Positions 23,770 to 33,600 of a stretch of 42,603 nt of DNA are shown one piece after another. Below the pieces are notes generated by a model. It ran no database searches. It was not told the DNA's origin and was given only the letters and a program-made list of their open reading frames with translations. Source of the stretch: Gammaproteobacteria bacterium (GTDB lineage: Bacteria; Pseudomonadota; Gammaproteobacteria; Steroidobacterales; Steroidobacteraceae); NCBI GenBank assembly GCA_021773365.1, contig JAJFKF010000112.1, forward strand, positions 1 to 42,603, read 5' to 3'. Position numbers and translations under genes: made by a program. How positions within the stretch are numbered: position 1 is the first letter of the stretch; each line of letters opens with the position of its first letter.

Positions 23770-25149
23770 ATGAAGACTCCACCGCGGTCGCGGGCCATCG
23801 CCACAGCCTTATGCGCCCTTCTGCTCAGCATGCCCGCCTGGGCCACATGGGACGGAAAGGTGCTCGTCAATGGCTCCAGCCTGCAGTCGATCAATGGCTC
23901 CACGATATCCTTCGAGACCGCAGGCGAAACCGTACCTGTCACGGTGGAAGGCGAGGACGATGACGGCAATGTCATCCTGAGCATTGGCTTTGACGGTGAT
24001 CGCGCTGCCGCGGGGACGCTCACCATTTCCGGACCTAATGGCACCCAGCGCATCAGCACACCCGCCGCCGGCCCCGGCCAGAGCATCCACGTGAACACCC
24101 GCGGACCAGGCAGCGCGAACCTGATACCAAACCCGCCCTCCTCTTCAACGCCGGTTTCCTCACGCCCTTCCTATGGTGGACCAAGACATCAGCTCGGAGT
24201 CTCGGCGGGCATTCTCAACCTCGGCGGCACCAACCTGGCCACGGCTGCCGTACTGATCACCGATCCGGAGCAGCCCAATCTGAGCGCACCCTTCGACATC
24301 AATGCCGACGGCGGCTCGATCAGCTACAGCTTCAACCTGGGACGCGGACTGTCCAGCTCGCTCGATCGCAGCGGACTGAGCAGCAATTTAACGTTGGGTT
24401 TCAGCTACAGCGAGCATTCGGGCGACGACAGCAGCGATGCCTTCGTGGCGGCTGGCGGCGTGAACACCGGTATCCTCTACACCAACTTCGATTCCGGCAG
24501 CACCGGCGCTGCGGCAGGCCCGTCGGGCGCCTCCTCGCTGATTGATCTTAAGGTTGACTGGAAAAAATACGAGCTGCGGATGCAACACCTGTGCAACCGC
24601 GATCTGGGACATAACATCTCTCTGACCCCGTCGGTCGTGCTGGGGCGCATGGATTTCGACTACTCGATCAACTCGCTGGATACCTTCGATCCTGCCAGCG
24701 GCCTGCCGCCAGCTGATTTCTTCGACGCACGCACACAGCAGGTCTCCCAGAACATCTACGACGTCGGAATCGGCGGCCGCCTGATGCAGCGGTTCGGCAG
24801 GGACAACCGCTTTGATGTTTTCGGTGATGCCATGCTGCATTACTACCGTAACAAGGCTGAACTGCGTTCGGTGGAAACCGTATCCCTCGGCGATCCGCTC
24901 GATCCCGGTGTATACGAAGTTGCTCAGGATGAAACCGAGAACGACTTCGGCATGGACCTCGGTATCGGCATGGGCTGGAATATTACTGACCACCTCCGTT
25001 CCGAGATGGCGATCAAGGGCTCATTCGGCGTCCCCGTCGCCTCGATCGTCAACCCCACGCAGGGTGATTTCGGCGGCGATCCCACGCATGTGCAGTTCAA
25101 TTCGGAAGATCAGGTGAATTACTCACTGTCCTTCAGGTTCGGTTGGTAG
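23770..25149 (+). CDS. Outer-membrane beta-barrel protein (autotransporter-barrel-like)
   Basis: Encodes 459 residues from the ATG at 23770 (aggggA seven bases upstream). A reading from 23740 has no ribosome site. Signal peptide 1-24 (SMPAWA). Residues 25-115 are a small beta-rich domain (GKVLVNGSSLQSINGSTISFETAGETVPVTVEGEDDDG). A Pro/Ser linker is at about 118-140. Residues 145-459 alternate polar and hydrophobic residues in about 12 strands and end FRFGW, with a terminal aromatic as required for BAM-mediated insertion. It resembles autotransporter or porin-like barrels, but I cannot assign a family. It is divergent from the plug-protease gene, so the two may be co-regulated. The barrel is too small to be the missing 22-strand TonB-receptor barrel. 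Confidence 0.75.
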   Translation: MKTPPRSRAIATALCALLLSMPAWATWDGKVLVNGSSLQSINGSTISFETAGETVPVTVEGEDDDGNVILSIGFDGDRAAAGTLTISGPNGTQRISTPAAGPGQSIHVNTRGPGSANLIPNPPSSSTPVSSRPSYGGPRHQLGVSAGILNLGGTNLATAAVLITDPEQPNLSAPFDINADGGSISYSFNLGRGLSSSLDRSGLSSNLTLGFSYSEHSGDDSSDAFVAAGGVNTGILYTNFDSGSTGAAAGPSGASSLIDLKVDWKKYELRMQHLCNRDLGHNISLTPSVVLGRMDFDYSINSLDTFDPASGLPPADFFDARTQQVSQNIYDVGIGGRLMQRFGRDNRFDVFGDAMLHYYRNKAELRSVETVSLGDPLDPGVYEVAQDETENDFGMDLGIGMGWNITDHLRSEMAIKGSFGVPVASIVNPTQGDFGGDPTHVQFNSEDQVNYSLSFRFGW

Positions 25150-25163
25150 ATATCAAACAGACT

Positions 25164-25200
25164 GCGGAAGGGCTTTCGCCTGCACGGCGAGCCCTTCCGC
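25164..25200. terminator. Long hairpin between convergent barrel and fecR genes
   Basis: Arms gcggaagggct (25164-25174) and agcccttccgc (25190-25200) form a perfect 11-bp stem. An inner cgcc/ggcg pair extends the structure. There is no T-tract on either strand. Its position between two convergent stops suits a bidirectional terminator. Confidence 0.6.
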
Positions 25201-25266
25201 GCTGGATCAGAAGATCGGACAGATCGGCTACCGCTTGATGAATCAGTTCCTGCACCCCGGCATGGG

Positions 25267-26391
25267 CTAGCGGTCGGCCGCGCTGCGCGGCTTGATAACG
25301 ACCTCGCCTCCGGACCTCAGTACAATCACCTCTGGATCGCGCGAGAGATGCTCAATCAGCGGCGTAGGGTCGTCGGCATCGAAAATTCCACTCATGCGGC
25401 GTTCGCGCAAGGCCTCCCCCTCAACGCGAATCGGCGTGCGGCTGTAGCGGTTGAATTCCGCCACAATATCGGCAATCCGGTTACCCGGAAAGATGAGCTG
25501 CCGCGCGCGCCATGCAACTGCGCGCTGCACGTTGGGCATCGCGGTCTTGAGGATGCGGTCCTGGTCAATGCGGGCCTCATCGCCTGCCGCCAGCCTGATG
25601 GTCTGGACAGGATGTGGTTCCGGACCTGACGGGAGGGAGGCAGGTGGGGTGTCGGCCGGCGGCCGCGCCCGGGCTGCCTGGCCCAGAGAGGAGACCTGTA
25701 CCAGGCCGTCCACCACGGTCACGCGCGTTGCCGCGGTGCTGCTGCGGTACACATTGAACTGCGTTCCCAGGGCATGAATCCGCGCGTTGTCGGTCAGGAC
25801 GTCAAATGGCCGCAGGGGATCCTTTTCCACTGTGAACAGCGCTTCACCGGCCAGCAGGCGGATGGTCCGCCGACTATCGGAGTAGCGGACTTCGGCGCGC
25901 GAACTGGTGTTCAGATGCATGACCGAGCCGTCCTCGAGCTTGACGGCACGCTGATCGCCCACAGTAGTGACATAAACCCGCATACCAGGCTTTGGCATGG
26001 GCAGCAATTGCCATGCAAGTACCACAATGGTCAGCGCGGCGGCGATACCCATGACGCTCCAACGCCGCCGGCGAGGAGGATTCCCTGCGGGTCTTGCAGC
26101 AGCTGAGGATGCGGACGTCGGCAGATTTGTCCTGCTTCGCGCGCTGGGCAGGTCGACGACCGCGTCGATGTTCCCTTCGTGTGCCCAGCGGGCTGCAAGC
26201 GCCGGATCGAGATGATCAAATTCCTTCCACACCGCCTGGGCGAACAGGAATTCCTCCAGGTTCGCCGCGGCCTGCTTGATCCAGGTCGAAAATGCCGCGC
26301 GCACTTCAGGCGTATCTTCATGGTTCAGACGCTGCAGCCACACAGCGGCTTCCTCAGCGGCCTTGAAGTCGATCTGTCGCTTTGGATTCAC
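25267..26391 (-). CDS. FecR-type anti-sigma factor (system 3)
   Basis: Encodes 374 residues from the GTG at 26391, four bases after the sigma stop, with AAGGA eight bases upstream. The open frame runs further up into the sigma gene, but that part is Pro/Arg-rich and overlaps it. Domains: DUF4880 at about 9-55 (AAEEAAVWLQRLNHEDTPEVRAAFSTWIKQ), a membrane helix at about 110-130 (VMGIAAALTIVVLAWQLL), FecR at about 140-260 (RAVKLEDGSVMHLNTSSRAEVRY, TIRLLAGEALFTVEKD, IHALGTQFNVYR), and a C-terminal STN-like domain with RQLIFPGNRIADIVAEFNRYSRTPI. It is the partner of the sigma factor encoded just upstream and of the divergent receptor. Confidence 0.91.
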   Translation of the reverse strand: MNPKRQIDFKAAEEAAVWLQRLNHEDTPEVRAAFSTWIKQAAANLEEFLFAQAVWKEFDHLDPALAARWAHEGNIDAVVDLPSARSRTNLPTSASSAAARPAGNPPRRRRWSVMGIAAALTIVVLAWQLLPMPKPGMRVYVTTVGDQRAVKLEDGSVMHLNTSSRAEVRYSDSRRTIRLLAGEALFTVEKDPLRPFDVLTDNARIHALGTQFNVYRSSTAATRVTVVDGLVQVSSLGQAARARPPADTPPASLPSGPEPHPVQTIRLAAGDEARIDQDRILKTAMPNVQRAVAWRARQLIFPGNRIADIVAEFNRYSRTPIRVEGEALRERRMSGIFDADDPTPLIEHLSRDPEVIVLRSGGEVVIKPRSAADR

Positions 26392-26395
26392 GGTT

Positions 26396-26932
26396 TCATC
26401 CTTGGGGCTCGGCGTCCCAGCGGGCCTTGCGTGCGAAGGCAACGGCGCGCGCCAGGTAACGAACCACGGTTTCCGGGGTGACATTCAGTTTGGCGGCAAT
26501 CTGTGCGTTGCTCAGTCCCTCGCATTTGTTCATGAGCAGTACGCGGCGGTAATTCTGCGGAATCTGCTCCAGCACCTGTTCCAGTCGCTCGCGGCTGGTC
26601 AGCTGTTCAACCATGTCGGGTCTGGCATCTGGCCAGGCGGTGGAGCGCTGGTCGGCGAGTTCAGAGTCGAAGGTCACCGCGGAGCGGTCGCGGCGCAGGC
26701 GCCATTCGGAAATCAGGTTTACGGCGATGCGAAACAAGTAGCCACTAGGCTTGCGTACCGCACCGGCGTCGGGAAGCTGCAGGTAGCGCAGGTAAGCCTC
26801 CTGCGCCAGATCGCTGGCATCCTCGCGGTTGCGCAGTTGGCGCATGAGGTAGCGGTGCAGCTGATTGTTGTACAGCGCTTCCGCTCCCGCCGGTTGGGAT
26901 GCGCTGCCGGTGCTGTGAGTCGATTTTTGCAC
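26396..26932 (-). CDS. FecI-type ECF sigma factor (system 3)
   Basis: Encodes 178 residues from the GTG at 26932. Region 2: LYNNQLHRYLMRQLRNREDASDLAQEAYLRYLQL and PSGYLFRIAVNLISEWRLRRDR. Region 4: LEQVLEQIPQNYRRVLLMNKCEGLSNAQIAAKLNVTPETVVRYLARAVAFAR. The frame continues to 27055 but contains no ATG, and the predicted -10 box ends at 26967, so transcription should begin near 26960. The GTG start then gives a usual ECF length. The ribosome site is weak, so the exact start is uncertain. Confidence 0.88.
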   Translation of the reverse strand: MQKSTHSTGSASQPAGAEALYNNQLHRYLMRQLRNREDASDLAQEAYLRYLQLPDAGAVRKPSGYLFRIAVNLISEWRLRRDRSAVTFDSELADQRSTAWPDARPDMVEQLTSRERLEQVLEQIPQNYRRVLLMNKCEGLSNAQIAAKLNVTPETVVRYLARAVAFARKARWDAEPQG

Positions 26933-26966
26933 TGCCGCAATTGCCTGTACGCCGAGCTGACCCCTA

Positions 26967-26997
26967 TATAGAGTGTTTCCAGCGTGAAAACTGGACA
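26967..26997 (-). promoter_or_regulatory. Candidate ECF promoter of sigma-fecR 3
   Basis: On the minus strand: TGTCC (26997-26993), 19 bases, CTCTATA (26973-26967). The divergent receptor has TGTCC, 19 bases, CTCTGTA at 27021-27051, and AAAC is shared just before the second box. This motif is weaker than the pairs in systems 1 and 2. Confidence 0.5.
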
Positions 26998-27020
26998 ACC
27001 CGAAAAAATCGGCTGCCTGC

Positions 27021-27051
27021 TGTCCTGTCCTGGGGCGAAAAACCCTCTGTA
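27021..27051 (+). promoter_or_regulatory. Candidate ECF promoter of receptor 3
   Basis: TGTCC (27021-27025), 19 bases, CTCTGTA (27045-27051), ending 31 bases before the receptor ATG. It pairs with the divergent site at 26967-26997. The distance to the start codon equals that seen for receptors 1 and 2 (32 and 30 bases), which supports it. TGTCC is tandemly repeated here, so the upstream box could instead be 27026-27030. Confidence 0.5.
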
Positions 27052-27082
27052 CCACTCAGGTCACTTCGCAAAGGGCATCTCA

Positions 27083-30000
27083 ATGACAGCTATTCGTTCC
27101 ATCCTCGCCGCCGTTGTTTTTTCGCTGGCTGGCGGCCTGGCTGCGGCTCAACCCCAGACCCAGACCCAGACCCCGCACGCGGTGCGCTTTGATGTACCCG
27201 CCCAGCCGCTCAACAAGGCGCTCAATGCCTTCGCCCGTCAGTCGGATCTGCGCATCGTGTTCTATACGGACGTGGCAGAAGGAGTGACGTCGCCGGCAAT
27301 CAACGGCACGCTGACTCCCGAGCATGCCTTGAAGAAGCTGCTGGCAAATTCCAATCTGACCTACGAGTTCGTCAACGAACGGACCATCTCGATCCGTATG
27401 CTGGAATCGAAGCTGAACAGTGAGGCGCAAACCTCTTCCCGTATCCGGGGGTCGGACGAGCCCGTGCTGACGCTGGCGCGCACGGCGACGGGCACTTCGG
27501 TTGCAACTGCCGAGGCCCGTACCGATTCGCAGCAATCGACCGAGGCGCGGCAGCGCACCGGCGAGAGCGAAGCTGAAAACAAGGGCAAGGGTATTCCGGC
27601 AATCCTGGTGCGTGGCGCGCGCAGCTCCAACACCGATATCCGGCGCACCGAGGATGACGTACAGCCCTATGTGGTGTTCTCCGCCGAACAGATCGAGCGC
27701 TCCATGGCCGGCTCGCTGCATGATTTTCTGCATTCCCGATTGCCGATGAATGCCGTGCAGGGCAGTGCCAGTCTCGATCCAGAAAGTGACAACGGCAACC
27801 GCAGCAGCATCAACCTGCGCGGCCGCGGCGCCAACCAGACCCTGATCCTGGTCAACGGGCGGCGGCTGCCACGCGTGGCCGATCTGTACAGCGACGATAC
27901 GCCCGGGGACTTCGGTCAGGCGGATATCAACGGCATTCCCCTGGCCTCGGTGGAACGCATCGAGATTCTGCCCTCCACCGCCTCGGGCATCTATGGCGGC
28001 GGCGCAACCGGCGGCGTGATCAACATCGTGCTGAAGAGCAACTACTCCGGCGTCGAGGTGACCGGTACCTATGAGAACCTTTTTGATACCGACGCGGCGC
28101 GCCGGCGAGTGGACCTCAACGGCGGCTTTACGCTGGAAGGCGGCAAGACCAGCGTGCTGCTGTCGGGCAGTTATTCTACCGGTAGCGAGCTGCTGCTCGG
28201 GGATCGCGACTTCGTGCAACGCTCGCGCCGGTTGATACTGACTAACGAACCGGACGCGGCAGCCACCAGTTTCGTGCCACCGGATGGCTACACCAGCAAC
28301 TACTCCACGCTGAACCGCTCGCCGTTGATTCTCGATGACACCTATGGCGGAGCGACGCTGGATACCTGGTTTGGTTCGGTGCCCGTCGCTTACGCGGGGC
28401 TGGCGGCGGACGGTCTGGCGCCGCTGCAGGCGCTGTTCGGACAATACAACCTGGATGTGCCGAATGATGTGCTCGGCAACCGCCAGACTTTCGTGAACGA
28501 TCCTACGCTGAGCGCCTTCTCCGTCAGCATCCGCCGCGATTTTGGCGAGCGGTTCGAGGCGTTCGCGGACCTGTCGATGTACGACAACGAAGGGCGCGGC
28601 ATCAACGCCGGGCTGCCGCTCAATGTCACCCTGCTGGCCGATGCGCCCAATAATCCCTTCCAGAACGACATTCGGGTGACGTATCCGAAGCCCGGCTACG
28701 AGTTCGACTGGCACTCGACCACAGAGACGCGCCAGGCGGCTGGCGGTCTGCGGCTGCGTTTGCCCGGTAACTGGAGCGTGCAGGGGGATTACAGCTGGAA
28801 CCGCTCGCGCTTTCACGTGGAGCGCCATCGTCCAGTGGTGACGGCGGCCAGCCGTACCGATCTGGCTGTCGGTCTGCTCGATGTCATGCGCGATGCAAAT
28901 GAATATCCGCTAGATTTCAGCGGTTACTTCATCTCTCCCGGCCGTCCGACCTATTTCGTCGGTCCTGCCGACACAGTGCTGCGCGAGGCCACCGTGCGAA
29001 TTGCCGGACCGGCACTGCGGCTGCCCGGTGGTGCGCTGACGCTTTCCGCGCAGTTGGCGCGGCGCACCGAAGATGCCGAAGGCAGCTACCTGCAGGACTA
29101 CTACACGCCGGCTTTTTCGCAGACCGACATGCTGACGGCGAGCTACGCACCGCCCCGCTCGCAGGTGGTCGACAGCGCCTATCTGGAGGCTTTGCTGCCG
29201 CTGTTCTCCGCGCGCAACGCGCGGCCGTTTGTCCGGGAGTTGCAGGTGCAGGCTTCGGTGCGCCGCGACAAGTACGAAACCACCACGCCCTCCGAGGGCG
29301 TCATCGAGCTGTCCTCGCCCTCGGCGCCGCTGCCCGGCCATGCACAGGTAAGCAATAACGTCGCCTCCACCGATTTCACGCTCGGTTTGCGCTACGCGCC
29401 CAGCGAGGATATTGCCCTGCGCGTGAGCTACGGCACGGGCTTTCTGCCGCCGTCGGTGGCGCAGCTGGTCACCGACGTCGATCCTGCCGGGTACATCGTC
29501 GCCAATGATCCGCAGCGCGGTGATGTGTTCTACGTCGGCCGTCCCTATCCGATCATCATGGGAGGCAACCCCGATCTCGATCCGGAGGAGTCGCAGAGCT
29601 GGTCGGTCGGCGCGATCCTCACGCCGCGTTTGCTGTCGGGTCTGCGCTTCTCGGTGGACTACACGCGCACGGAGAAAACCGATGAGATCGCCAGCCTGAC
29701 GTTCACCGATATTTTTCGCTATGAAGAGTTCTTCCCTGGGCGCCTGACCCGGGCGGAGCTCACCCAGGATGATATCGACATGGGCTATACCGGCGGGGTG
29801 GCGATCGCTGGTGATCTGTCGCTGGCGAACCTGGCCAGCACTCTGGTGGAGTCCTTTGATTTCAGGTTCGACTACAGCCTGGATCTGGGCGAGGCCGGCA
29901 CGCTGGGCCTGTACACGCTGGCCACGTTACAGACCGCCTTCGAGCGGCAATTGACCGAGGGCCTGCCGACGATCGATGCCGTCGGTTATACGGGCGGTCT

Positions 30001-30382
30001 GCTGAAGTGGCGCAGCAACGGCGGTTTGTTCTGGGAGCGAGGCGGCTGGTCGATGGCGTGGAACGCGCAGTACTATGATTCGTATCTGGTGTACGGGGCG
30101 GGCCTGACGCCTTCGCAGGAGGCCAATCAGGTCAGCGAGCAGGGCACTGATACCATTCCCAGCCAGATCTATCACGATGTGTCGTTCCGCTACCGCTTCG
30201 ATCCTTCCAGTACGGCGTTGCATGGCTGGCTGGCAGACACTGAAATTCAGTTCGGTATCAGCAACGTATTCGACAAGGCGCCACCGATCCTGGCGACGGT
30301 GCTGCTCATCGGGGCGCAGTACAGCACCTACGGCGATCCGCGGTTGCGCCGCTACAGCATTTCGCTGCGCAAGCGCTTATAA
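27083..30382 (+). CDS. STN-domain TonB-dependent signalling receptor (system 3)
   Basis: Encodes 1099 residues from the ATG at 27083 (aaaggg upstream). The frame extends to 26984 but that would start upstream of the predicted promoter. Signal peptide 1-22 (GGLAAAQ), then a short repeated PQTQTQTQ-like run. STN domain at about 34-105 (VRFDVPAQPLNKALNAFARQSDLRIVFYTDVAEG). An acidic linker precedes a TonB-box-like AILVRG. Plug: PYVVFSAEQIERSMAGSLHDFLHSRLPMNAV, INLRGRGANQTLILVNGRRLPR, VERIEILPSTASGIYGGGATGGVINIV. A long barrel ends YSISLRKRL. It has the same domain plan and the same length as receptor 1. It is divergent from its sigma/FecR genes and convergent with receptor 2. Ligand unknown. Confidence 0.92.
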   Translation: MTAIRSILAAVVFSLAGGLAAAQPQTQTQTPHAVRFDVPAQPLNKALNAFARQSDLRIVFYTDVAEGVTSPAINGTLTPEHALKKLLANSNLTYEFVNERTISIRMLESKLNSEAQTSSRIRGSDEPVLTLARTATGTSVATAEARTDSQQSTEARQRTGESEAENKGKGIPAILVRGARSSNTDIRRTEDDVQPYVVFSAEQIERSMAGSLHDFLHSRLPMNAVQGSASLDPESDNGNRSSINLRGRGANQTLILVNGRRLPRVADLYSDDTPGDFGQADINGIPLASVERIEILPSTASGIYGGGATGGVINIVLKSNYSGVEVTGTYENLFDTDAARRRVDLNGGFTLEGGKTSVLLSGSYSTGSELLLGDRDFVQRSRRLILTNEPDAAATSFVPPDGYTSNYSTLNRSPLILDDTYGGATLDTWFGSVPVAYAGLAADGLAPLQALFGQYNLDVPNDVLGNRQTFVNDPTLSAFSVSIRRDFGERFEAFADLSMYDNEGRGINAGLPLNVTLLADAPNNPFQNDIRVTYPKPGYEFDWHSTTETRQAAGGLRLRLPGNWSVQGDYSWNRSRFHVERHRPVVTAASRTDLAVGLLDVMRDANEYPLDFSGYFISPGRPTYFVGPADTVLREATVRIAGPALRLPGGALTLSAQLARRTEDAEGSYLQDYYTPAFSQTDMLTASYAPPRSQVVDSAYLEALLPLFSARNARPFVRELQVQASVRRDKYETTTPSEGVIELSSPSAPLPGHAQVSNNVASTDFTLGLRYAPSEDIALRVSYGTGFLPPSVAQLVTDVDPAGYIVANDPQRGDVFYVGRPYPIIMGGNPDLDPEESQSWSVGAILTPRLLSGLRFSVDYTRTEKTDEIASLTFTDIFRYEEFFPGRLTRAELTQDDIDMGYTGGVAIAGDLSLANLASTLVESFDFRFDYSLDLGEAGTLGLYTLATLQTAFERQLTEGLPTIDAVGYTGGLLKWRSNGGLFWERGGWSMAWNAQYYDSYLVYGAGLTPSQEANQVSEQGTDTIPSQIYHDVSFRYRFDPSSTALHGWLADTEIQFGISNVFDKAPPILATVLLIGAQYSTYGDPRLRRYSISLRKRL

Positions 30383-30607
30383 GGCGGGAGGGGCATTTTC
30401 TCCAGAGACTGAGGTGTGCATGTTTGCCCTCCCCGTCGCGGGGGCTAGGGCTGTTGAAGAGCGCGGCCAAATCGTGCTCAAGCGCTAGTTATCAGCCCTC
30501 GCGAACTGCTTGATTCATACAGGAAACGGGACAAGGCGCTGCAGCAAGACGCAAGCCCCTCCTGAGCCCGGCAAGACCAGCCGACGCCCCTGGGCCGGCC
30601 GCCCAAC

Positions 30608-33600
30608 TCACCAAAATGACTTGCGCAACGTCACCGAATAGCGTCGCAGCCGCGGATCGCCGTAAGTACTATAGCCGGCGGCCACGGTGCTGATCGAAGC
30701 CAGAATCGGCGGAGACTCGTTGAACAGATTCTGAATACCAACGGAAATCGAGCTGTCGGAAAACAATCCACCGAACCCGCCGCCAGTTTCACCGATGCGC
30801 CAGGTAGCGATCAGATCATGATAAATCTGGCTGGGTATGCTTGCCGAGCCTTGATTGAGCGTATCCAATGCGGGCAACGCCCCGGCACGGGAAACCCGAT
30901 ACTCATCGTAGTGTTGCGCATTCCAGGCCAGTGACAGCGGACCGCGATCCCACACAAAACCGAAATTTCCACGCCACTTGAGCGGACCATCGCTATAGCC
31001 GACGCTGTTTACCAGCGGCGAACCCGGCAGCGTCTGATATTGAAAATGCGTCTGGCGCGTACCCATCACATACCAGCGCCAATCTCCAATACGCTGCGTG
31101 CCTAGCATATAGTCGAGCTGAATATCATAGGCCTGCACCGAAGTGCGCGCCAGATTCAGCAGTGAGATATCCAGCAGCGTGACCGGTCCGGCCCAGTTCT
31201 CATCATCCGTCGGCAGGTTCTCTCCGCGCACTACCCTTCCGGGAAAAGCGTCGGCATTGGCCAGCACGAACGAGACGTTCGGCACCTGGATTTCATCGGT
31301 CTTGTCGATCTTTGTATAGTCGACAGACAGTCTCAGGCCGGGGAGAAACGTGGGTGAAAGGATCAACCCGGCCGACCAGCTTGCCGACTCCTCGGGCTGT
31401 AGTCCGGGACTGCCGCCAGAGATCATCGTCAACGGCCTGCCTGAAGCAACCGGTGTATTGCCGCGCAACGGGTCACCGACAAAGGTGAAAAATATCGTGC
31501 GCTGCTGCGCGGCCACCTGGGTCACCGACGGCGGCAGAAACCCCGTGCCGTAGCTGGCGCGCAGCGTCAACCCCTGCAGCGGCGAATAGCGCAGCCCCAG
31601 CGTGTAGTCGGTGGATTGATGCTCGCTGGTCGAGTATTCGAACGTGGGCAGGGTGTAATCCGGCGGCATGAGCGTGTAGCCGGAATTCCCGTCGCTGCGG
31701 GTCTTGTATTCATCGCGACGCACCGAAGCCTGCAGCTCCAGCGCGCGGGCCAGCGGCGCATTGGCTTCCAGGTAGTAGGAGTTCACCGTCTGCGAACGCT
31801 CGGGGTAGAAGGCGGGCGTGCGCATGCCGGTGAAAGTATCGGCGTACTCGAAGAAGGCATCCTGCAGCGCCTCCTCCCGATATTCAATCAGCGTCGATAC
31901 GCGCAGCTCACCCCCGGGAAGCGACATTACGCTTCCGGAGGCACGCAATGTGGCGTCTTTTAGCAGGGTATCGAAGGGACCGGCAATATCACCGGGAATG
32001 GGCAGAAGATAAGGGGTGAAATCAACGGGAAAAGTATTGCCCTCCTGCAAGGCATTCAGTGCCGGCCGGCCATCAGCCGAAGGCAGGCCGGTATCCAGCG
32101 CCGTCTGCCCCGCGTTGTCGATTACCGAACTGGTCCCAACGGTTTTTGAGCGTGAACGGCTCCAGTTGTAATCCAGCTCACCGGTCCAGCCGCCCGGCAG
32201 GCGAGCGATCAGTCCGCCGGTGGCGCGCACGGTGGTGGACTTGAAGCTCGATTCAAAAGACAGATCAGGCGCCGGAAAGGTGACATAGATGTTCTGCTGG
32301 AAGGGATTGGTCGGTGCATCTGCATCCATTACCGCATAGCTCGGCGGAGAGAACGCATCAAACGAGCCCCCCCGGTTTCCCAGAGTCGAAAGATCGATAA
32401 ACATCTCAAAACGCTCGCCAAGCTGGTGGCGAACGTTGAAGGTGGCAGATTCCATGGTGGGCGCGGCCAGCAGGCTGCGCTGCTTGCCCAGCAGACCCTC
32501 GGGAATATCCAGGTTGTATTGCCCGGCGTTGGCCATCAGGCCCGCGCCATTGTCCGAGTCTGGACCCGCATAGCCCAGAGGGATATGCGTAATCAGCGCG
32601 TTCAACGATGTACCGCCGTATTCATCATCCAGTGTCAGTAGTTCCGGCATGAAGTTCAGATCGAGCGAACTGCTGAGAATATTGACCGCGGCTCCGTAGG
32701 GCGGAAATCCACTGTCGATCACCGCGGCGGGATTGTTCCGCAGCTGCAGCGCCAACGCGCGCGAAGCAAAATCGCGGTCACCGATCACCAGCCGATTGGC
32801 CTCCGAGTAACTGGCGGTGAGCATGATCTGCGTGCGCCCGCCTTGCAGAGTGAAGCCGGCGGTGCCGTCCAGCCGCACGGCGGCCGCGTCGGCATCGAAG
32901 GTATTTGCATAGTCGGCCTTCAGTTCCACGCCGCTGAAATCACGGCGCAGGATGATGTTCACGACACCGCCGGTGGCGCTGCCACCGTAAATGCCGCTGG
33001 CAGTGGACGGCAGCACCTCGATGCGCTCGATGGCGGCCAGCGGGATGCCGTTCAGATCCGGCTGCGAGGGCGTACCGCTGCTGGCCAGACCGGGCATGCG
33101 CCGGCCATCAACCAGAATGAGTGTCTGCTCACTGCCCAGCCCGCGCAAATCGATGCTGGAAGTGGTGTTGGCGGAGCCCGGAGCCTGCGCGAGGCTGCGC
33201 GAAGCGGTGTTCATGGGCAGACGGGTACGCAGAAACTCATTGAGATTAACCGCCTGGGAGCGCTCGATCTCCGTGCTGTCAAAAACCACATAGGGCTGCG
33301 GCGCATCTTCCGAGCGGCGGATGTCAACGTTCAGCGTACGCTTACCTTCAACCAGAATCTCAGGCGTCCCTTCTTCATCCGAGGAATCCGTCTGCCCCGC
33401 CCGCATGGGCTGTCTGCTCCCTGACTGGATGCCCTCCCGCGCGGCGGCGGCGTGATCTGGCTGCGCGCGCGCAAAGCGCATGGCAGCGCGTGCGCGCGCA
33501 GCAGCGCTGGTTTTTTCCTCACGTAAGACGCGAGGACGTACCGATACGGTGCGGTCGTTGGTAAATTCGTACTGCAGTCCGGAACCCTTCAGCAGCTGCT

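Noticed and set aside
27080-28828. 582-codon minus-strand frame opposite receptor 3
   Set aside because: It is antisense to the STN and plug coding region. The amino-acid composition (His/Arg/Gln-rich) is that of a high-GC shadow frame.
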